DNA of 64,000 nt from Natrinema marinum (GTDB taxonomy: Archaea; Halobacteriota; Halobacteria; Halobacteriales; Natrialbaceae). This document shows, piece after piece, positions 1-9,245 of the stretch. The stretch covers positions 2,542,001-2,606,000 of the forward strand of contig NZ_CP100763.1 of the NCBI RefSeq assembly GCF_024296685.1. The letters run 5' to 3'. The notes beneath the pieces are model-generated. The model made no database searches and was not told where the DNA came from. It saw only the letters and a list, made by a program, of their open reading frames with translations. The position numbers and the translations under genes are program-made. Every line of letters starts with the position of its first letter. The first letter of the stretch is position 1.

Positions 1-131
1 TCGGCGTGACGGGGAGTTCCGCCGCGGCGGCGTGCGCCCTCGTGACGATCGGAACGCGACTGGCCGCGGTCACGTACGGCTGGCGGCTGCCGACGGCGCA
101 ACTGCGCGGACCGGCGCACGACGGGACCTAA
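1..131 (+). CDS. TRIC/UPF0126-like membrane protein, C-terminal fragment
   Basis: Only the last 43 codons are in the window; the frame begins at base 3 and ends at TAA 129-131. The visible part is a hydrophobic segment (VTGSSAAAACALVTIGTR-like composition) followed by a short basic tail ending in the WRLPTAQL pattern. That resembles the C-terminus of trimeric intracellular cation channel (UPF0126) proteins, which have seven membrane helices. The family call rests on a short tail and is tentative. The missing N-terminus lies upstream of the window. Confidence 0.5.
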   Translation, partial: GVTGSSAAAACALVTIGTRLAAVTYGWRLPTAQLRGPAHDGT

Positions 132-197
132 GGTCGCTCGAGCGGGAGTCGAACGGCCGCCACGAACGTTTATTATAGCTGTCAAACAGGTCGGACT

Positions 198-650
198 ATG
201 GGCATCCGAAGCGCCATCGTCGGCGAACCGCGACCGCGATGGACCGTCGCGGTACTCGCGGTCGGGATCTCGCTTTCGGCGACCGTACTCTTTCTAATGG
301 AGTACGACTGAGTCCTCGGCGCATCGGTGTTGCTTCCAGCGGTGTCGATCGCGTTCTACGCGGGGTGGACGCGCGCCGGCGCGCTCGCCGGGCTGGGGGC
401 CGTCTTTCTCACCGTGCTCTGGCGGTTCGTCGTTCCGCCGTTCGTGGGTTACCTCCGGTGGTCGGCAGACACGCGATACACGCCGCCCCGAATCCTCGGC
501 TACAAGCGTTCTCCGGGCGGCGAACTGCTCGAGGGGATCACCCACGGCCCCGTCTACGCCCTCCTGATCGCGGTCGTCCTCGGTGGCCTCGCCTACCTCG
601 GGGGAGCGACGATTCGACGGGTCGCTCGCCAGCGGAGAGCGAAGCGCTAA
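198..650 (+). pseudogene. Small membrane protein interrupted by an in-frame TGA
   Basis: An ATG at 198 opens a 37-codon frame with one membrane helix (around TVAVLAVGISLSATVLF) that stops at TGA 309-311. The same frame continues at once with VLGASVLLP and runs to TAA 648-650. That second part holds two or three further hydrophobic helices, a conserved-looking GYKRSPGGELLEG loop and a basic tail. Joined through the stop, the product is about 150 residues with four membrane segments and no frame change, so a single nonsense change (for example TGG to TGA) is the simplest explanation. Alternatively the two halves could be separate ORFs, the second starting at GTG 327. I do not recognise the family. 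Confidence 0.65.
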
Positions 651-767
651 CGCGTGTCCCACGTTCCGTCGGTCCCACAACGGAACGGCGAACCGAACGG
701 GCGGCGCGCTGACCGACGCCGACGCCACAAGAACATATTTGGCAGTGAGCGCGCAATCCACCGGCGT

Positions 768-1919
768 ATGTCCAACGGAGAGTTCGAAGGGTACGGTGGG
801 CGACACGTTCCGGAACCGCTTCGGGAACCGCTCGAGCAACTGGCGGCCGCGTACGACGAGGTCGCGAACACCGAGGAGTTCCAGTCGGAGTTACGCGGTC
901 TGCTCGAGGAGTTCGCGGGCCGGCCGAGTCCGCTGTACTACGCGCGCAATCTGAGTGAGCGCTACGGCGCGGAGATCTACCTCAAACGCGAGGACCTGCT
1001 CCACGGCGGCGCACACAAGATCAACAACTGTCTCGGGCAGGCCCTGCTGGCGAAGCAGGCCGGCCGCGACCGGCTCATCGCCGAGACCGGAGCGGGCCAA
1101 CACGGTACGGCGACCGCGATGGTCGGTGCCTTACTCGGCCTCGACACGGAGATCTACATGGGGAAAAAAGACGTCGAGCGCCAGGAGATGAACGTCTTCC
1201 GCATGCGGCTGATGGGCGCGGAGGTCAACGAGGTCACCCGCGGCGACGAGGGCCTGGCCGACGCCGTCGACGCGGCGCTCGAGGACTTCGCCCAGAACGT
1301 CGAGCACACCCACTACCTGGTGGGCAGCGTCGTCGGCCCCGACCCGTTCCCGCGGATGGTCAGGGACTTCCAGAGCGTCATCGGCCGCGAAGCCCGCGAA
1401 CAAATCCAGGAGCGGACGGGCGATCTGCCCGACGCCGCGGTCGCCTGCGTCGGCGGCGGCTCGAACGCGATCGGGCTCTTCCACGCCTTCCGCGACGACG
1501 ATGTCGACTTCTTCGGCGCCGAGGGCGGCGGCGAGGGCTCGGACTCGAGTCGCCACGCCGCCCCGCTCGCGAAGGGGACCGACGACGTGATCCACGGGAT
1601 GAAAACGCGAGTCATCGACGAGGACGTGGAGGTACACTCCGTCTCCGCGGGCCTGGACTACCCCGGCGTCGGCCCCGAACACGCCATGTACCGGGCCGTC
1701 GGTCGCTGCGAGTACACCGGCGTCACCGACGACGAGGCGCTCGCGGCCTTCCGCGAACTCAGCGAGACGGAGGGGATCATTCCGGCGCTCGAGTCCAGCC
1801 ACGCGATCGCCCGCGCGATCGAACTCGCGGAGGCGGGCGAGCACGATACCATCCTCGTGAACCTCTCGGGCCGGGGCGACAAGGACATGGAGACTGCCGC
1901 CGCGAAGTTCGACCTCTGA
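768..1919 (+). CDS. trpB: Tryptophan synthase beta chain
   Basis: A 383-residue PLP enzyme of the TrpB1 length class that condenses indole with serine to give tryptophan. Visible signatures are the PLP lysine in GGAHKINN (K84), the ETGAGQHG motif, the phosphate-binding [10 protein letters not shown] loop, GAEGGG, and the C-terminal [13 protein letters not shown] 768 is chosen over further upstream in-frame codons because the [16 protein letters not shown] start matches the family and an AT-rich catattt box lies about 30 bases before it, as expected for a leaderless transcript. No trpA, trpC or other trp gene is nearby, so this copy stands alone. It could be the only trpB or a second paralogue; the window cannot tell. 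Confidence 0.93.
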   Translation: MSNGEFEGYGGRHVPEPLREPLEQLAAAYDEVANTEEFQSELRGLLEEFAGRPSPLYYARNLSERYGAEIYLKREDLLHGGAHKINNCLGQALLAKQAGRDRLIAETGAGQHGTATAMVGALLGLDTEIYMGKKDVERQEMNVFRMRLMGAEVNEVTRGDEGLADAVDAALEDFAQNVEHTHYLVGSVVGPDPFPRMVRDFQSVIGREAREQIQERTGDLPDAAVACVGGGSNAIGLFHAFRDDDVDFFGAEGGGEGSDSSRHAAPLAKGTDDVIHGMKTRVIDEDVEVHSVSAGLDYPGVGPEHAMYRAVGRCEYTGVTDDEALAAFRELSETEGIIPALESSHAIARAIELAEAGEHDTILVNLSGRGDKDMETAAAKFDL

Positions 1920-1960
1920 GCGGGGCCTCCGGCATCGAGCGCGGGTCGGCGCGTCCCGGT

Positions 1961-2377
1961 CTAGCCCTCGAGGTGCGCCCGGACGCGCTCTGCCACCGCC
2001 GCGGCTTCACCGTCGGCGAGGTCCGTCCGCGCTAGCGACAGCGACACGTCGTCGTCCGCGAACCGGGGCACGACGTGAAGGTGGGCGTGCTCGATACGCC
2101 CGACCAGCGGCCCGCTAGTGTGAAACGCGCTGAAGCCGTCGGGCTCAAGCGCCGCCTCGAGTCCGCTCGCGACGGTTCGAGCGGTCTCGAAGACGGCGGC
2201 CGAGGTCGCCTCGTCGATCGTCAGGAGGTCTTCCTCGTGGGCGCGTGGAACGACGAGCGCGTGGCCCGTCACAGCCGGGTTGGCGTCTAGAAACGCGAGC
2301 GTTCGCTCGTCTTCGTACAGAACGTGCGCCGGCCGATCGCCAGCGATGATGTCACAGAACTCACAGTCGTCGTGCAT
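1961..2377 (-). CDS. HIT family nucleotide hydrolase
   Basis: A 138-residue histidine-triad protein. The catalytic triad HAHLHVV is at residues 97-103, and an N-terminal CEFC pair (C5, C8) fits the zinc-binding variant of the HIT fold. HIT proteins hydrolyse nucleoside phosphoramidates, AMP-lysine or dinucleoside polyphosphates; the substrate here cannot be read from sequence. The start at ATG 2377 gives the typical MHDDCEFCDI N-terminus and removes an unlikely Arg-rich extension. It converges on trpB and lies downstream of the glycosyltransferase gene on the same strand. Confidence 0.9.
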   Translation of the reverse strand: MHDDCEFCDIIAGDRPAHVLYEDERTLAFLDANPAVTGHALVVPRAHEEDLLTIDEATSAAVFETARTVASGLEAALEPDGFSAFHTSGPLVGRIEHAHLHVVPRFADDDVSLSLARTDLADGEAAAVAERVRAHLEG

Positions 2378-2442
2378 AGGCAGACGTTCGTCCGAACCGA
2401 CAAATAGGTGCGTCCGAACGGCGCTCGCGACGCGCCGCGGAC

Positions 2443-3504
2443 TTACAGCAGTCCCCGTTCTTCCTGGACCGTCCGGTAAACGTCCAAATAGCGATCGGCC
2501 ACCGCCGAGCGGTCGTAGTCGGCGAACCGATCGTCGTACTCGCGGTGTTCTAAGTCGCCCGCCGCGAGGATGGCCTCGGCCAGTTCGTCCTCGCTGGTGG
2601 TCCGGAATCCGCGGTCCCACCCTTCGACGAGTTCGTGGGCACTCGAGTTGACGTGATACTCGGCGATACCGACGCAGCCAGCGGCCAGCGCCCACAGCAT
2701 CTCCGTCGGGAAGACGCAGTGCTCAGCGGTCTGCGCGAAGACGTGCGCGCCGCGGTAGGCCGCGATCCGCTCCTCGAGTGGGAGGCTCCCGGCGAAGGTC
2801 ACCCGGCCGTCGATCCGGAGGTCCCGCGCCAGTCGCTCATAGGTCTCTCGCTCGGGGCCGTCGCCGACGACTGTCGCCGACCAGTCGCGATCGCGGAGTT
2901 CGGCCAGCGCGAGCAGCAGGCTCTCGAGGTTCGCGCCTTCGTCGAGTCGCCGGGCGTAGATCACGTCGACCTCCTCACCAGGTTCGACATCCCGAAGCCG
3001 CTCGCAGTCGATCGGATTCGGAACGGTCTCGACGATGTCGCCGTCGGCACCGAGTTCGCGGACCCAGGTGCCAACCAGTTCCGAGGGCGTGACGATTCGG
3101 TCCGGCCGGCCCGTCGCGAGCCGTGCCCACCGCGTGTCGTCGACGCCGCCGTCGCCGTACCACTCGGCGACCAGCGGCGCGCGGGCCAGCGTCGCACCCA
3201 CGCGAGCGGGCAGCACCTGCCCCGGCGGCCGCGCGTTGACGTGGATCACGTCCGGGTTCGCGGCCGCGAGGACGAACGGCAACCGCAGCGAGAACGCACT
3301 CTTGGCTTCCGGGCCGCTCGAGACCGCGTGGTACGTGATTCCGTCCTGCTCGAACGTCGACTCCTCGCCGGCCCAAAAGCCGGCACAGTAACAGTGCACG
3401 TCGTGTCCGCGCTCGACGAGCAACTCGAGGACGGTCCGAAACCGCTGGTTCGTCTCGGTGTCGCGGTGGTGTGCCGTTTCGAACGAGACGAACGCGACCT
3501 GCAT
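2443..3504 (-). CDS. GT4-type glycosyltransferase
   Basis: A 353-residue protein with the two-Rossmann GT-B layout. The N-terminal half opens with MQVAFVSFETA and a histidine-rich turn, and the middle carries the PNPIDCERL linker typical of family 4 glycosyltransferases. The C-terminal nucleotide-sugar half has VVGDGPERETYERLA and an EMLWALAAGC segment in place of the usual E-x7-E patch. It probably transfers a sugar from an NDP-sugar to a lipid or surface glycan in the cytoplasm or at the inner membrane face. There is no surrounding polysaccharide or S-layer glycosylation cluster, so donor and acceptor are unknown. Confidence 0.85.
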   Translation of the reverse strand: MQVAFVSFETAHHRDTETNQRFRTVLELLVERGHDVHCYCAGFWAGEESTFEQDGITYHAVSSGPEAKSAFSLRLPFVLAAANPDVIHVNARPPGQVLPARVGATLARAPLVAEWYGDGGVDDTRWARLATGRPDRIVTPSELVGTWVRELGADGDIVETVPNPIDCERLRDVEPGEEVDVIYARRLDEGANLESLLLALAELRDRDWSATVVGDGPERETYERLARDLRIDGRVTFAGSLPLEERIAAYRGAHVFAQTAEHCVFPTEMLWALAAGCVGIAEYHVNSSAHELVEGWDRGFRTTSEDELAEAILAAGDLEHREYDDRFADYDRSAVADRYLDVYRTVQEERGLL

Positions 3505-3613
3505 CTGCTCGTGGAATGCGAGCGAATGGGTAAAAACCCTACCTGTTTCCGCCGGAGCCCCGGCCTGCCATCACCGACGGACGGCGTTCGCGGCCGCCCT
3601 TCTCGCGTTGGCG

Positions 3614-4159
3614 TTACCCGCCGCCGTCGGTGTCGGTATCGCCGTCCGACGTGTCCGTTCCGTCGTCGTCGGTCGTCCGCGCTTCGGCGTCGGCGCCGTC
3701 GCTCGTCGCCATCTCTCCGTCGGTTGTCTCCCCCTCGTCGCTTTCGCCGTCGGTCGTTTCGTTCCCATCGGAGAGCGTCTCGTTTCCGCCGTCGCTCTCG
3801 TTGACCGTCGTTTCGTTCCCACCCTCGCTCTCGTTGACCGTCGTTTCGTTCCCACCCTCGGTTCCGTTGGCGACGTGGTCGGTCCCGCCGTTACTTTCGT
3901 TGCCGGCGCGCTCGCTCTCGTTCCCACCGCTCTCGTTTCCGCTGTCGTCGTCAGGCGCAGCGCCACCGGCCCGCTCGCCCCCGTGGTCGCTCTCGCCCGC
4001 GAACGAGTCCGTCTCGCCGTCGGTTCCGAGCGGCCCGCTCGAGTCGGCCTCGAACGCGCCCGGGCCGACGGCGGCGACGGTCAGCCCGAACACCGCGAGC
4101 AAGAGCACGGTCGTCACGAGAACGTTGCCGGACGGCGACGAGTCGGTCGTGCGTTCCAT
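3614..4159 (-). CDS. Exported low-complexity protein dense in N-glycosylation sequons
   Basis: 181 residues. A short polar start precedes a hydrophobic helix (VLVTTVLLLAVFGLTVAAVG, about residues 13-32) that acts as signal or anchor. Almost everything after it is Asp/Glu/Gly/Ser/Thr/Asn and disordered. About ten N-X-S/T sequons lie between roughly residues 74 and 134, mostly as GGNES or GGNET units, including a duplicated GGNETTVNES block. No catalytic motif is visible. It is probably a membrane-tethered or secreted spacer or mucin-like protein outside the cell. The function is unknown. Confidence 0.75.
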   Translation of the reverse strand: MERTTDSSPSGNVLVTTVLLLAVFGLTVAAVGPGAFEADSSGPLGTDGETDSFAGESDHGGERAGGAAPDDDSGNESGGNESERAGNESNGGTDHVANGTEGGNETTVNESEGGNETTVNESDGGNETLSDGNETTDGESDEGETTDGEMATSDGADAEARTTDDDGTDTSDGDTDTDGGG

Positions 4160-4363
4160 CGACCGAACGGGCCACCGCCGTCGGCTTTGTTACGCACGGC
4201 CATCCCGACCGCCCCTCGAGACCCGGCGATTTCGGGCGCGTCGTTCGCGCGCTCGAGACAGTCGCGGAACCTGGTAAGTGGTGGCTACCCGCCGCTGTCG
4301 GCCTCGGTCGGGTCCTCTGGGGCGACCGAAACGCCTACCCCCTCGAGCCCGTACGGCTGAGCC

Positions 4364-6214
4364 ATGAGCAGCTACGACATCGAGCGCTATCTCAACGTCC
4401 GCAGCGCCTACGGCGCGTCGTTCGGGCCCGACGGCGACCGCCTTTCGTTCCTGATGGACACGACCGGCACCTCGCAGGTCTGGACCCTCGAGTCGGCGCG
4501 GGGCTGGCCCGAACAGCGGACCTTCTACGAGGAACGGGTGACCTTTGCCTCGTGGTCGCCCGAGCGTCCGGAGCTGATCTTCGGCATGGACGAGGGCGGC
4601 AACGAGCGCGCCCAGCTGTTCCGGCTCGACGCCGAGACCGGCGTGATCGAAAACCTGACCGCGATGCCCGACGCGAAACACCGCTGGGGCGGCTGGAGCG
4701 ACGACGGCGAGCGCTTTGCCTTCACGTCGAACCGTCGCGACGAGTCCGTCTTCGACGTGTACGTGCAGGACCGGGACGAACGGGGAGACGACGCCGAACT
4801 CGTCTACGAGGGCGACGGCTGGCTCTCGCTGTCCGGCTGGAGCCCCGACGACTCCCGACTACTGGTTTCGCAGGCCTACTCCAACTTCGATCAGGACCTG
4901 TACGTACTCGATCTCGAGGCCGACGAACCCGACCTCGAGCACCTCACGCCCCACGATGGCGACGTGCGATATCAGAGCGCGAGCTGGGCGCCGGACGGCG
5001 AGGGGATCTACCTCGTCACCGACGAGGGCGACGCCGACACCCTCTATCTGGCGTATTTAGACCGCTCGAGCGGAAATCTGGAGACCGTCATCGACGGCGA
5101 TGGGTGGAACGTCGACGGCATCGCGCTGGACGACGACACCGGCCGGTTCGTCTGCTCGCGGAACGTCGAGGGCTACACCGAGTTGACCGTCGGCGAGTTC
5201 GACGCCGACGAGCCGACGGCCTACGAGACGTTCCCCGAGCCCGACCTGCCGGGCGGGATCTCCGGCGGCGTGAGCTTCGATCCCGACGCCGAGCGGTTCG
5301 CCATCTCGACCAGCGGCGACACGGTCAACACGAACGTCTTCGTCGTCGACGCGGAGACGGGCGACGCCGAGCGCTGGACCAGCGCGCCGACAGCCGGCAT
5401 TCCCCCGGAGACGTTCGACGGCTCCGACCTCGTGAGCGTCGAGAGCTTCGACGGACTCGAGGTGCCCGGCTTCCTTACCCTCCCCGACGAGGACGAGGCC
5501 GGCGATAGCGGAGCCGACGCGGACGACGGTGACGGCGTCCCGGTCATCGTCGACATCCACGGCGGCCCCGAGAGCCAGCGCCGCCCCTCCTTCTCGAGCG
5601 TCAAGCAGTACTTCCTCGATCGAGGGTACGCCTACTTCGAGCCGAACGTCCGGGGTTCGTCGGGGTACGGTGCCGACTACGCGGCCCTCGACGACGTGGA
5701 ACAGCGGATGGACTCGGTCGCGGACATCGACGCCTGCGTCGAGTGGCTGCGAGACCATCCCGCGATCGACCCCGACCGGATCGCTGCCAAGGGCGGCTCC
5801 TACGGCGGCTTCATGGTGCTCGCCGCGCTGACGGAGTACCCCGACCTCTGGGCCGCCGGCGTCGACGTCGTCGGCATCGCCAACTTCGTCACCTTCCTCG
5901 AGAACACCGGCGACTGGCGGCGCGAACTCCGCGAGGCCGAGTACGGGAGCCTTGCCGACGACCGGGCGTTCTTAGAGGAGATTTCGCCGATCAACAACGT
6001 CGAGCACATCGAGGCCCCGCTGTTCGTCCTCCACGGCGAGAACGATCCCCGCGTCCCGGTCGGCGAGGCCGAACAGATCGCCGAGAAAGCGGCCGGGCAG
6101 GGCGTGCCAGTTCGAAAACTGATCTTCGAGGACGAGGGCCACGGCTTCTCGAAGCTCGAGAACCGCATCGAAGCGTACTCCGCGATCGCCGATTTCCTCG
6201 ACGAACACGTCTGA
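4364..6214 (+). CDS. S9 family serine peptidase (acylaminoacyl-peptidase/POP type)
   Basis: 616 residues with an N-terminal beta-propeller (about 1-340; repeated WSPD/WAPDG blades) and a C-terminal alpha/beta hydrolase. The catalytic triad is visible: Ser479 in GGSYGGFM, Asp561 in HGENDPRV and His593 in DEGHGFS. The HGGP oxyanion motif lies near residue 398. The enzyme cleaves short peptides, or removes acylated or dipeptide N-terminal residues, inside the cell; no signal peptide is present. ATG 4364 gives a standard MSSYDIERYL start. It stands alone, transcribed away from the sequon-rich protein gene. Confidence 0.9.
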   Translation: MSSYDIERYLNVRSAYGASFGPDGDRLSFLMDTTGTSQVWTLESARGWPEQRTFYEERVTFASWSPERPELIFGMDEGGNERAQLFRLDAETGVIENLTAMPDAKHRWGGWSDDGERFAFTSNRRDESVFDVYVQDRDERGDDAELVYEGDGWLSLSGWSPDDSRLLVSQAYSNFDQDLYVLDLEADEPDLEHLTPHDGDVRYQSASWAPDGEGIYLVTDEGDADTLYLAYLDRSSGNLETVIDGDGWNVDGIALDDDTGRFVCSRNVEGYTELTVGEFDADEPTAYETFPEPDLPGGISGGVSFDPDAERFAISTSGDTVNTNVFVVDAETGDAERWTSAPTAGIPPETFDGSDLVSVESFDGLEVPGFLTLPDEDEAGDSGADADDGDGVPVIVDIHGGPESQRRPSFSSVKQYFLDRGYAYFEPNVRGSSGYGADYAALDDVEQRMDSVADIDACVEWLRDHPAIDPDRIAAKGGSYGGFMVLAALTEYPDLWAAGVDVVGIANFVTFLENTGDWRRELREAEYGSLADDRAFLEEISPINNVEHIEAPLFVLHGENDPRVPVGEAEQIAEKAAGQGVPVRKLIFEDEGHGFSKLENRIEAYSAIADFLDEHV

Positions 6215-6254
6215 ACGGGCGCGTTCCCCGTCGTTCCGTTCGAAATATAGTTAC

Positions 6255-6270
6255 AAAAGTTATACATGAC
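6255..6270 (+). promoter_or_regulatory. TATA-type promoter for the ABC operon
   Basis: An AT-rich stretch (acaaaagttatacatg) stands out in the GC-rich background about 25-30 bases before ATG 6291, the spacing expected of a leaderless or short-leader archaeal promoter. A second AT-rich patch (aaatatag) lies just upstream. This is inferred from spacing and composition only. Confidence 0.5.
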
Positions 6271-6290
6271 TGGGCCGGAGACGGTCGAAC

Positions 6291-7232
6291 ATGTCCGCCA
6301 TCCAAACGTCCTCCCTCACCAAGCGATACGGTGAGACCGTCCTCGCCGTCGACGACCTCGACCTCACCGTCGAGGACGGCGAAGTGTTCGGCTTTCTCGG
6401 TCCCAACGGGGCGGGGAAGTCGACCACGATCAACATGTTGCTCGATTTCGTCCGCCCGACGGACGGCACCGCCACGGTCCTCGGTCTCGACGCGCAGGCC
6501 GACACCGACGAAATCCGCCATCGGATCGGCGTCCTCCCCGAAGGCGCCAGCGTCTACGACCGGCTTACCGCGCGCGAACACCTCGAGTGGGTCATCGGTA
6601 CGAAAGGGGCCGACGACGATCCCGACGCCATCTTAGAGCGGGTCGGCCTCGCCGGCGACGGTGACCGCCCCGCCGGCGGCTACTCGAAGGGGATGGCCCA
6701 GCGGTTGGGCTTCGGCATGGCCTTGATCGGCGATCCGGATCTGCTCATCCTCGACGAACCCTCCTCTGGACTCGACCCCGCGGGGATGCAAGAGATGCGT
6801 GAGATCATCCGCGAGGAAGCGGCGAACGGGACGACCGTCTTCTTCTCGAGTCACATCTTAGGCGAGGTCGAAGCGGTCTGTGACCGTATCGGCATCATGA
6901 ACGAGGGCCGCCTCGTCGCAACTGGCACGCTCGACGACCTGCAGGGCAACCTCGACCTCGGCGCGCCGATCACACTCGAGGTCGAGAGCGTCCCCGACTC
7001 GCTCGGGTTGGAGCGTCTCGACGGCGTCCGCTCGGTCACTGTCGAGGGAGCGGAGATCACTGCCACCTGCGCCGACCCCTCGGTCAAGGTCGATGTGGTT
7101 CGCCACGTGGCCGACTCGACTGCCGTCCGCGATATCGTCTCGGAAGACGTCTCGCTCGAGCAGCTGTTCAACACCTATACGAACGGCGGGCGGGCAGACG
7201 AGGAGGCTGAACCGACGGAGGTGTCGGCATGA
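6291..7232 (+). CDS. ABC transporter ATP-binding protein
   Basis: 313 residues. Walker A is GPNGAGKST, the signature is degenerate (GGYSKGMAQR), Walker B is LLILDEPSSGLDP, and the switch histidine is in SSHILGEVE. A C-terminal extension of about 90 residues is typical of DrrA/CcmA/NatA-type exporters. It powers the permease encoded next; the genes overlap by four bases (ATGA at 7229), which suggests coupled translation. The substrate is unknown; such two-gene systems export drugs, ions or lipids, or process surface material. Confidence 0.93.
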   Translation: MSAIQTSSLTKRYGETVLAVDDLDLTVEDGEVFGFLGPNGAGKSTTINMLLDFVRPTDGTATVLGLDAQADTDEIRHRIGVLPEGASVYDRLTAREHLEWVIGTKGADDDPDAILERVGLAGDGDRPAGGYSKGMAQRLGFGMALIGDPDLLILDEPSSGLDPAGMQEMREIIREEAANGTTVFFSSHILGEVEAVCDRIGIMNEGRLVATGTLDDLQGNLDLGAPITLEVESVPDSLGLERLDGVRSVTVEGAEITATCADPSVKVDVVRHVADSTAVRDIVSEDVSLEQLFNTYTNGGRADEEAEPTEVSA

Positions 7233-8050
7233 GCACGCTCGCCGTTGCGAAGAAAGACTTCCTCGACGTTCGCCGGACGAAGATCGTCTGGTTCGTCGGT
7301 GCGCTGTACGTCGCCTTCATGGCGATGTTGGTGTATTTCGGACAGAACGGGCGTCCGGATCCGACTATTCTGAACGCACTCTGGAACCTGACGGCCGTCG
7401 GTGCGATGTTCATTCCCCTGATCGCGCTCGTGACCGCCTACCTCGCGGTCGCCGGCGAACGCGAGTCCGGCGGTATCAAGTACATGCTGTCGATCCCGAA
7501 CAGCCGTCGAGACGTCGTGCTCGGGAAGTTCGTGACTCGAACGGCGATCGTCAGCGCGTCGATCCTCGTCGCGTTCCTGATCGGCGGCGCGCTCACGCTG
7601 GCGTGGTATCCCTCGCCCGAAATGGATACCTTCGCCGTCATGACGGCGCTGACGGTCCTGTACGCGCTGACCTACGTGGCCGTCGCGATCGGCATCTCCG
7701 CCGCGACCGCCTCTCGGTCGCGGGCGATGGGCGGCTCCATCGCCTTCTTCTTCGTCACGAGCGTGTTGAACGTGTTCGGACCGCTCCAACTCGCCATCGA
7801 CTACGTACTCAACGATCTTGCGGGACTCGACGTCTCTATGTATCAGATCACGTTCGTCCAGACGCTCGTCAGTCCGACGTCGGCGTACGTCAACTCCACC
7901 GGGCTGGCGTTCCCCGAGGGCTTCAGGGGCATTCCGGGGGACCTGCCGTGGTTCCTGCAAGGCGAGGTGATGGTCGTCGTCATGCTCGGCTGGCTCGTGG
8001 TCCCGCTCGCGCTGGGAATCTGGCAGTTCGAACGGGCCGACCTCGGCTGA
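7229..8050 (+). CDS. ABC-2 type transporter permease
   Basis: 273 residues with about six hydrophobic segments. The N-terminal amphipathic stretch (MSTLAVAKKDFLDVRRTK) precedes the first helix, and the GERESGGIKYMLSIPNSRRDVVLGK motif after helix 2 is typical of ABC-2/NosY-like permeases. A periplasmic-side loop of about 60 residues precedes the last helix. It starts inside the ATPase gene, so the two form one transporter. No substrate-binding protein gene is nearby, which fits export rather than import. Confidence 0.9.
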   Translation: MSTLAVAKKDFLDVRRTKIVWFVGALYVAFMAMLVYFGQNGRPDPTILNALWNLTAVGAMFIPLIALVTAYLAVAGERESGGIKYMLSIPNSRRDVVLGKFVTRTAIVSASILVAFLIGGALTLAWYPSPEMDTFAVMTALTVLYALTYVAVAIGISAATASRSRAMGGSIAFFFVTSVLNVFGPLQLAIDYVLNDLAGLDVSMYQITFVQTLVSPTSAYVNSTGLAFPEGFRGIPGDLPWFLQGEVMVVVMLGWLVVPLALGIWQFERADLG

Positions 8051-8064
8051 CGACCCCTCGAGAA

Positions 8065-9126
8065 TCAGTCGATAACGCCCGTTTTTCGCGCCACGTCTCG
8101 AGCGGCCCGCTCGTTCATGCCGTCGCCGAGAATCGTGTAGCGATCCCGGATCTCGTGGCAGGTCGTTAACGCCTCGATGACGGTCTCGTCGTCGATGCCG
8201 AGCTCGTCGGCAGTCGTCGGCGCATCGATGCTCGCCAGTGCGTTACGGATGTCCCGCCAGATGCCGTCCTCGCCCTGATGGAGGTAGGCGGTCATGATCG
8301 AGCCGACGCCGACCTGATGGCCGTGGAGGGCCACGCCGGGCGCCAGCCGGTCTAACTGGTGCGAGAACAGGTGTTCGGCCCCGCTCGCGGGCCGCGAGGA
8401 GCCGGCGATGCTCATCGCGACGCCCGAGGACATCAGCGCCTTGGTGACGACCCAGGCCGACTCCTCGAGCCCCGGCCGGATGAGATCCGCGTTGCCCACG
8501 AGGATTTCGGCGGTCATCTCGGAGAGCGCGGCGGCGTACTCCGAGTACTCGACGTCTTTGAGCCGCTTGGCGAGCCGCCAGTCCATGACGGCGGTGTAGT
8601 TCGAGATGATGTCGGCACAGCCGGCGGTCGTCAGCTCCCACGGTGCCTCGGCGAGGACGCCCGTATCGGCGACGACCGCCAGCGGCGGTTCGGCGGCCAC
8701 GCTGTGGCGCGAATCCCCGTCCGGGACCGATCCCCGATTGCTGACGATGCCGTCGTGGCTGGCCGCCGTGGGAACCGAGAGGAATCCCATCTCGAGGTGG
8801 TAGCTGGCCAATTTCGCGATGTCGATGGCTTTCCCGCCGCCGATGCCGACGAGGTAGGCGGCGTCTTCGGTCTCGGCGATCTCGATGACGCGCTCGACGG
8901 CGTCGAACGTCGCCTTCTCGACCGTTACCATCGCGGGCTCGATCCCGGCGGCCTCGAAGTCGGCCGCGATCGGATCCGCGGCCACCTCGCGGGGCGTTGG
9001 GCTCGTGACGAACAGCGGCCGCCCCTGCAGGTGGAGGTCGTCGACCACGTCGAGGACCTCGCTGCGGACGCCGTGGCCGACGACGACGTTCCGCGGGAGG
9101 CGGATCCACGTCGACTTCTCGAACAT
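8065..9126 (-). CDS. egsA: NAD(P)-dependent sn-glycerol-1-phosphate dehydrogenase
   Basis: 353 residues. It reduces dihydroxyacetone phosphate to sn-glycerol-1-phosphate, the backbone of archaeal ether lipids. The family pattern is clear: VGIGGGKAIDIAKL dinucleotide-binding loop, PTAASHDGIVSNR, and zinc ligands in the AGCADIISN, GAEHLFSHQLD and LHGHQVGVG segments. ATG 9126 gives the usual MFEKSTWIRLPRNVVVGHGV start; nine extra in-frame codons upstream are not needed. It diverges from the M48-like membrane gene. Confidence 0.95.
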   Translation of the reverse strand: MFEKSTWIRLPRNVVVGHGVRSEVLDVVDDLHLQGRPLFVTSPTPREVAADPIAADFEAAGIEPAMVTVEKATFDAVERVIEIAETEDAAYLVGIGGGKAIDIAKLASYHLEMGFLSVPTAASHDGIVSNRGSVPDGDSRHSVAAEPPLAVVADTGVLAEAPWELTTAGCADIISNYTAVMDWRLAKRLKDVEYSEYAAALSEMTAEILVGNADLIRPGLEESAWVVTKALMSSGVAMSIAGSSRPASGAEHLFSHQLDRLAPGVALHGHQVGVGSIMTAYLHQGEDGIWRDIRNALASIDAPTTADELGIDDETVIEALTTCHEIRDRYTILGDGMNERAARDVARKTGVID

Positions 9127-9212
9127 ACCAGCCCTGACACACCCCCGGGACATGTGTTTTTCCTCGTCGGCGCGCCGGTCTCGAGCGATCGACGAATCCG
9201 ACTCAATCGGCG

Positions 9213-9226
9213 ATCTTATAATATTT
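9213..9226 (+). promoter_or_regulatory. TATA-type promoter before the M48-like gene
   Basis: The box cttataatattt ends about 20 bases before ATG 9246, fitting leaderless transcription. It lies in the 119-bp divergent region shared with egsA. Confidence 0.5.
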
Positions 9227-9245
9227 CCAACCGCACGAGACAGAT

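Noticed and set aside
2635-3804. Plus-strand frame opposite the glycosyltransferase gene
   Set aside because: Arg-rich shadow with no domain; the minus frame has all GT4 motifs.
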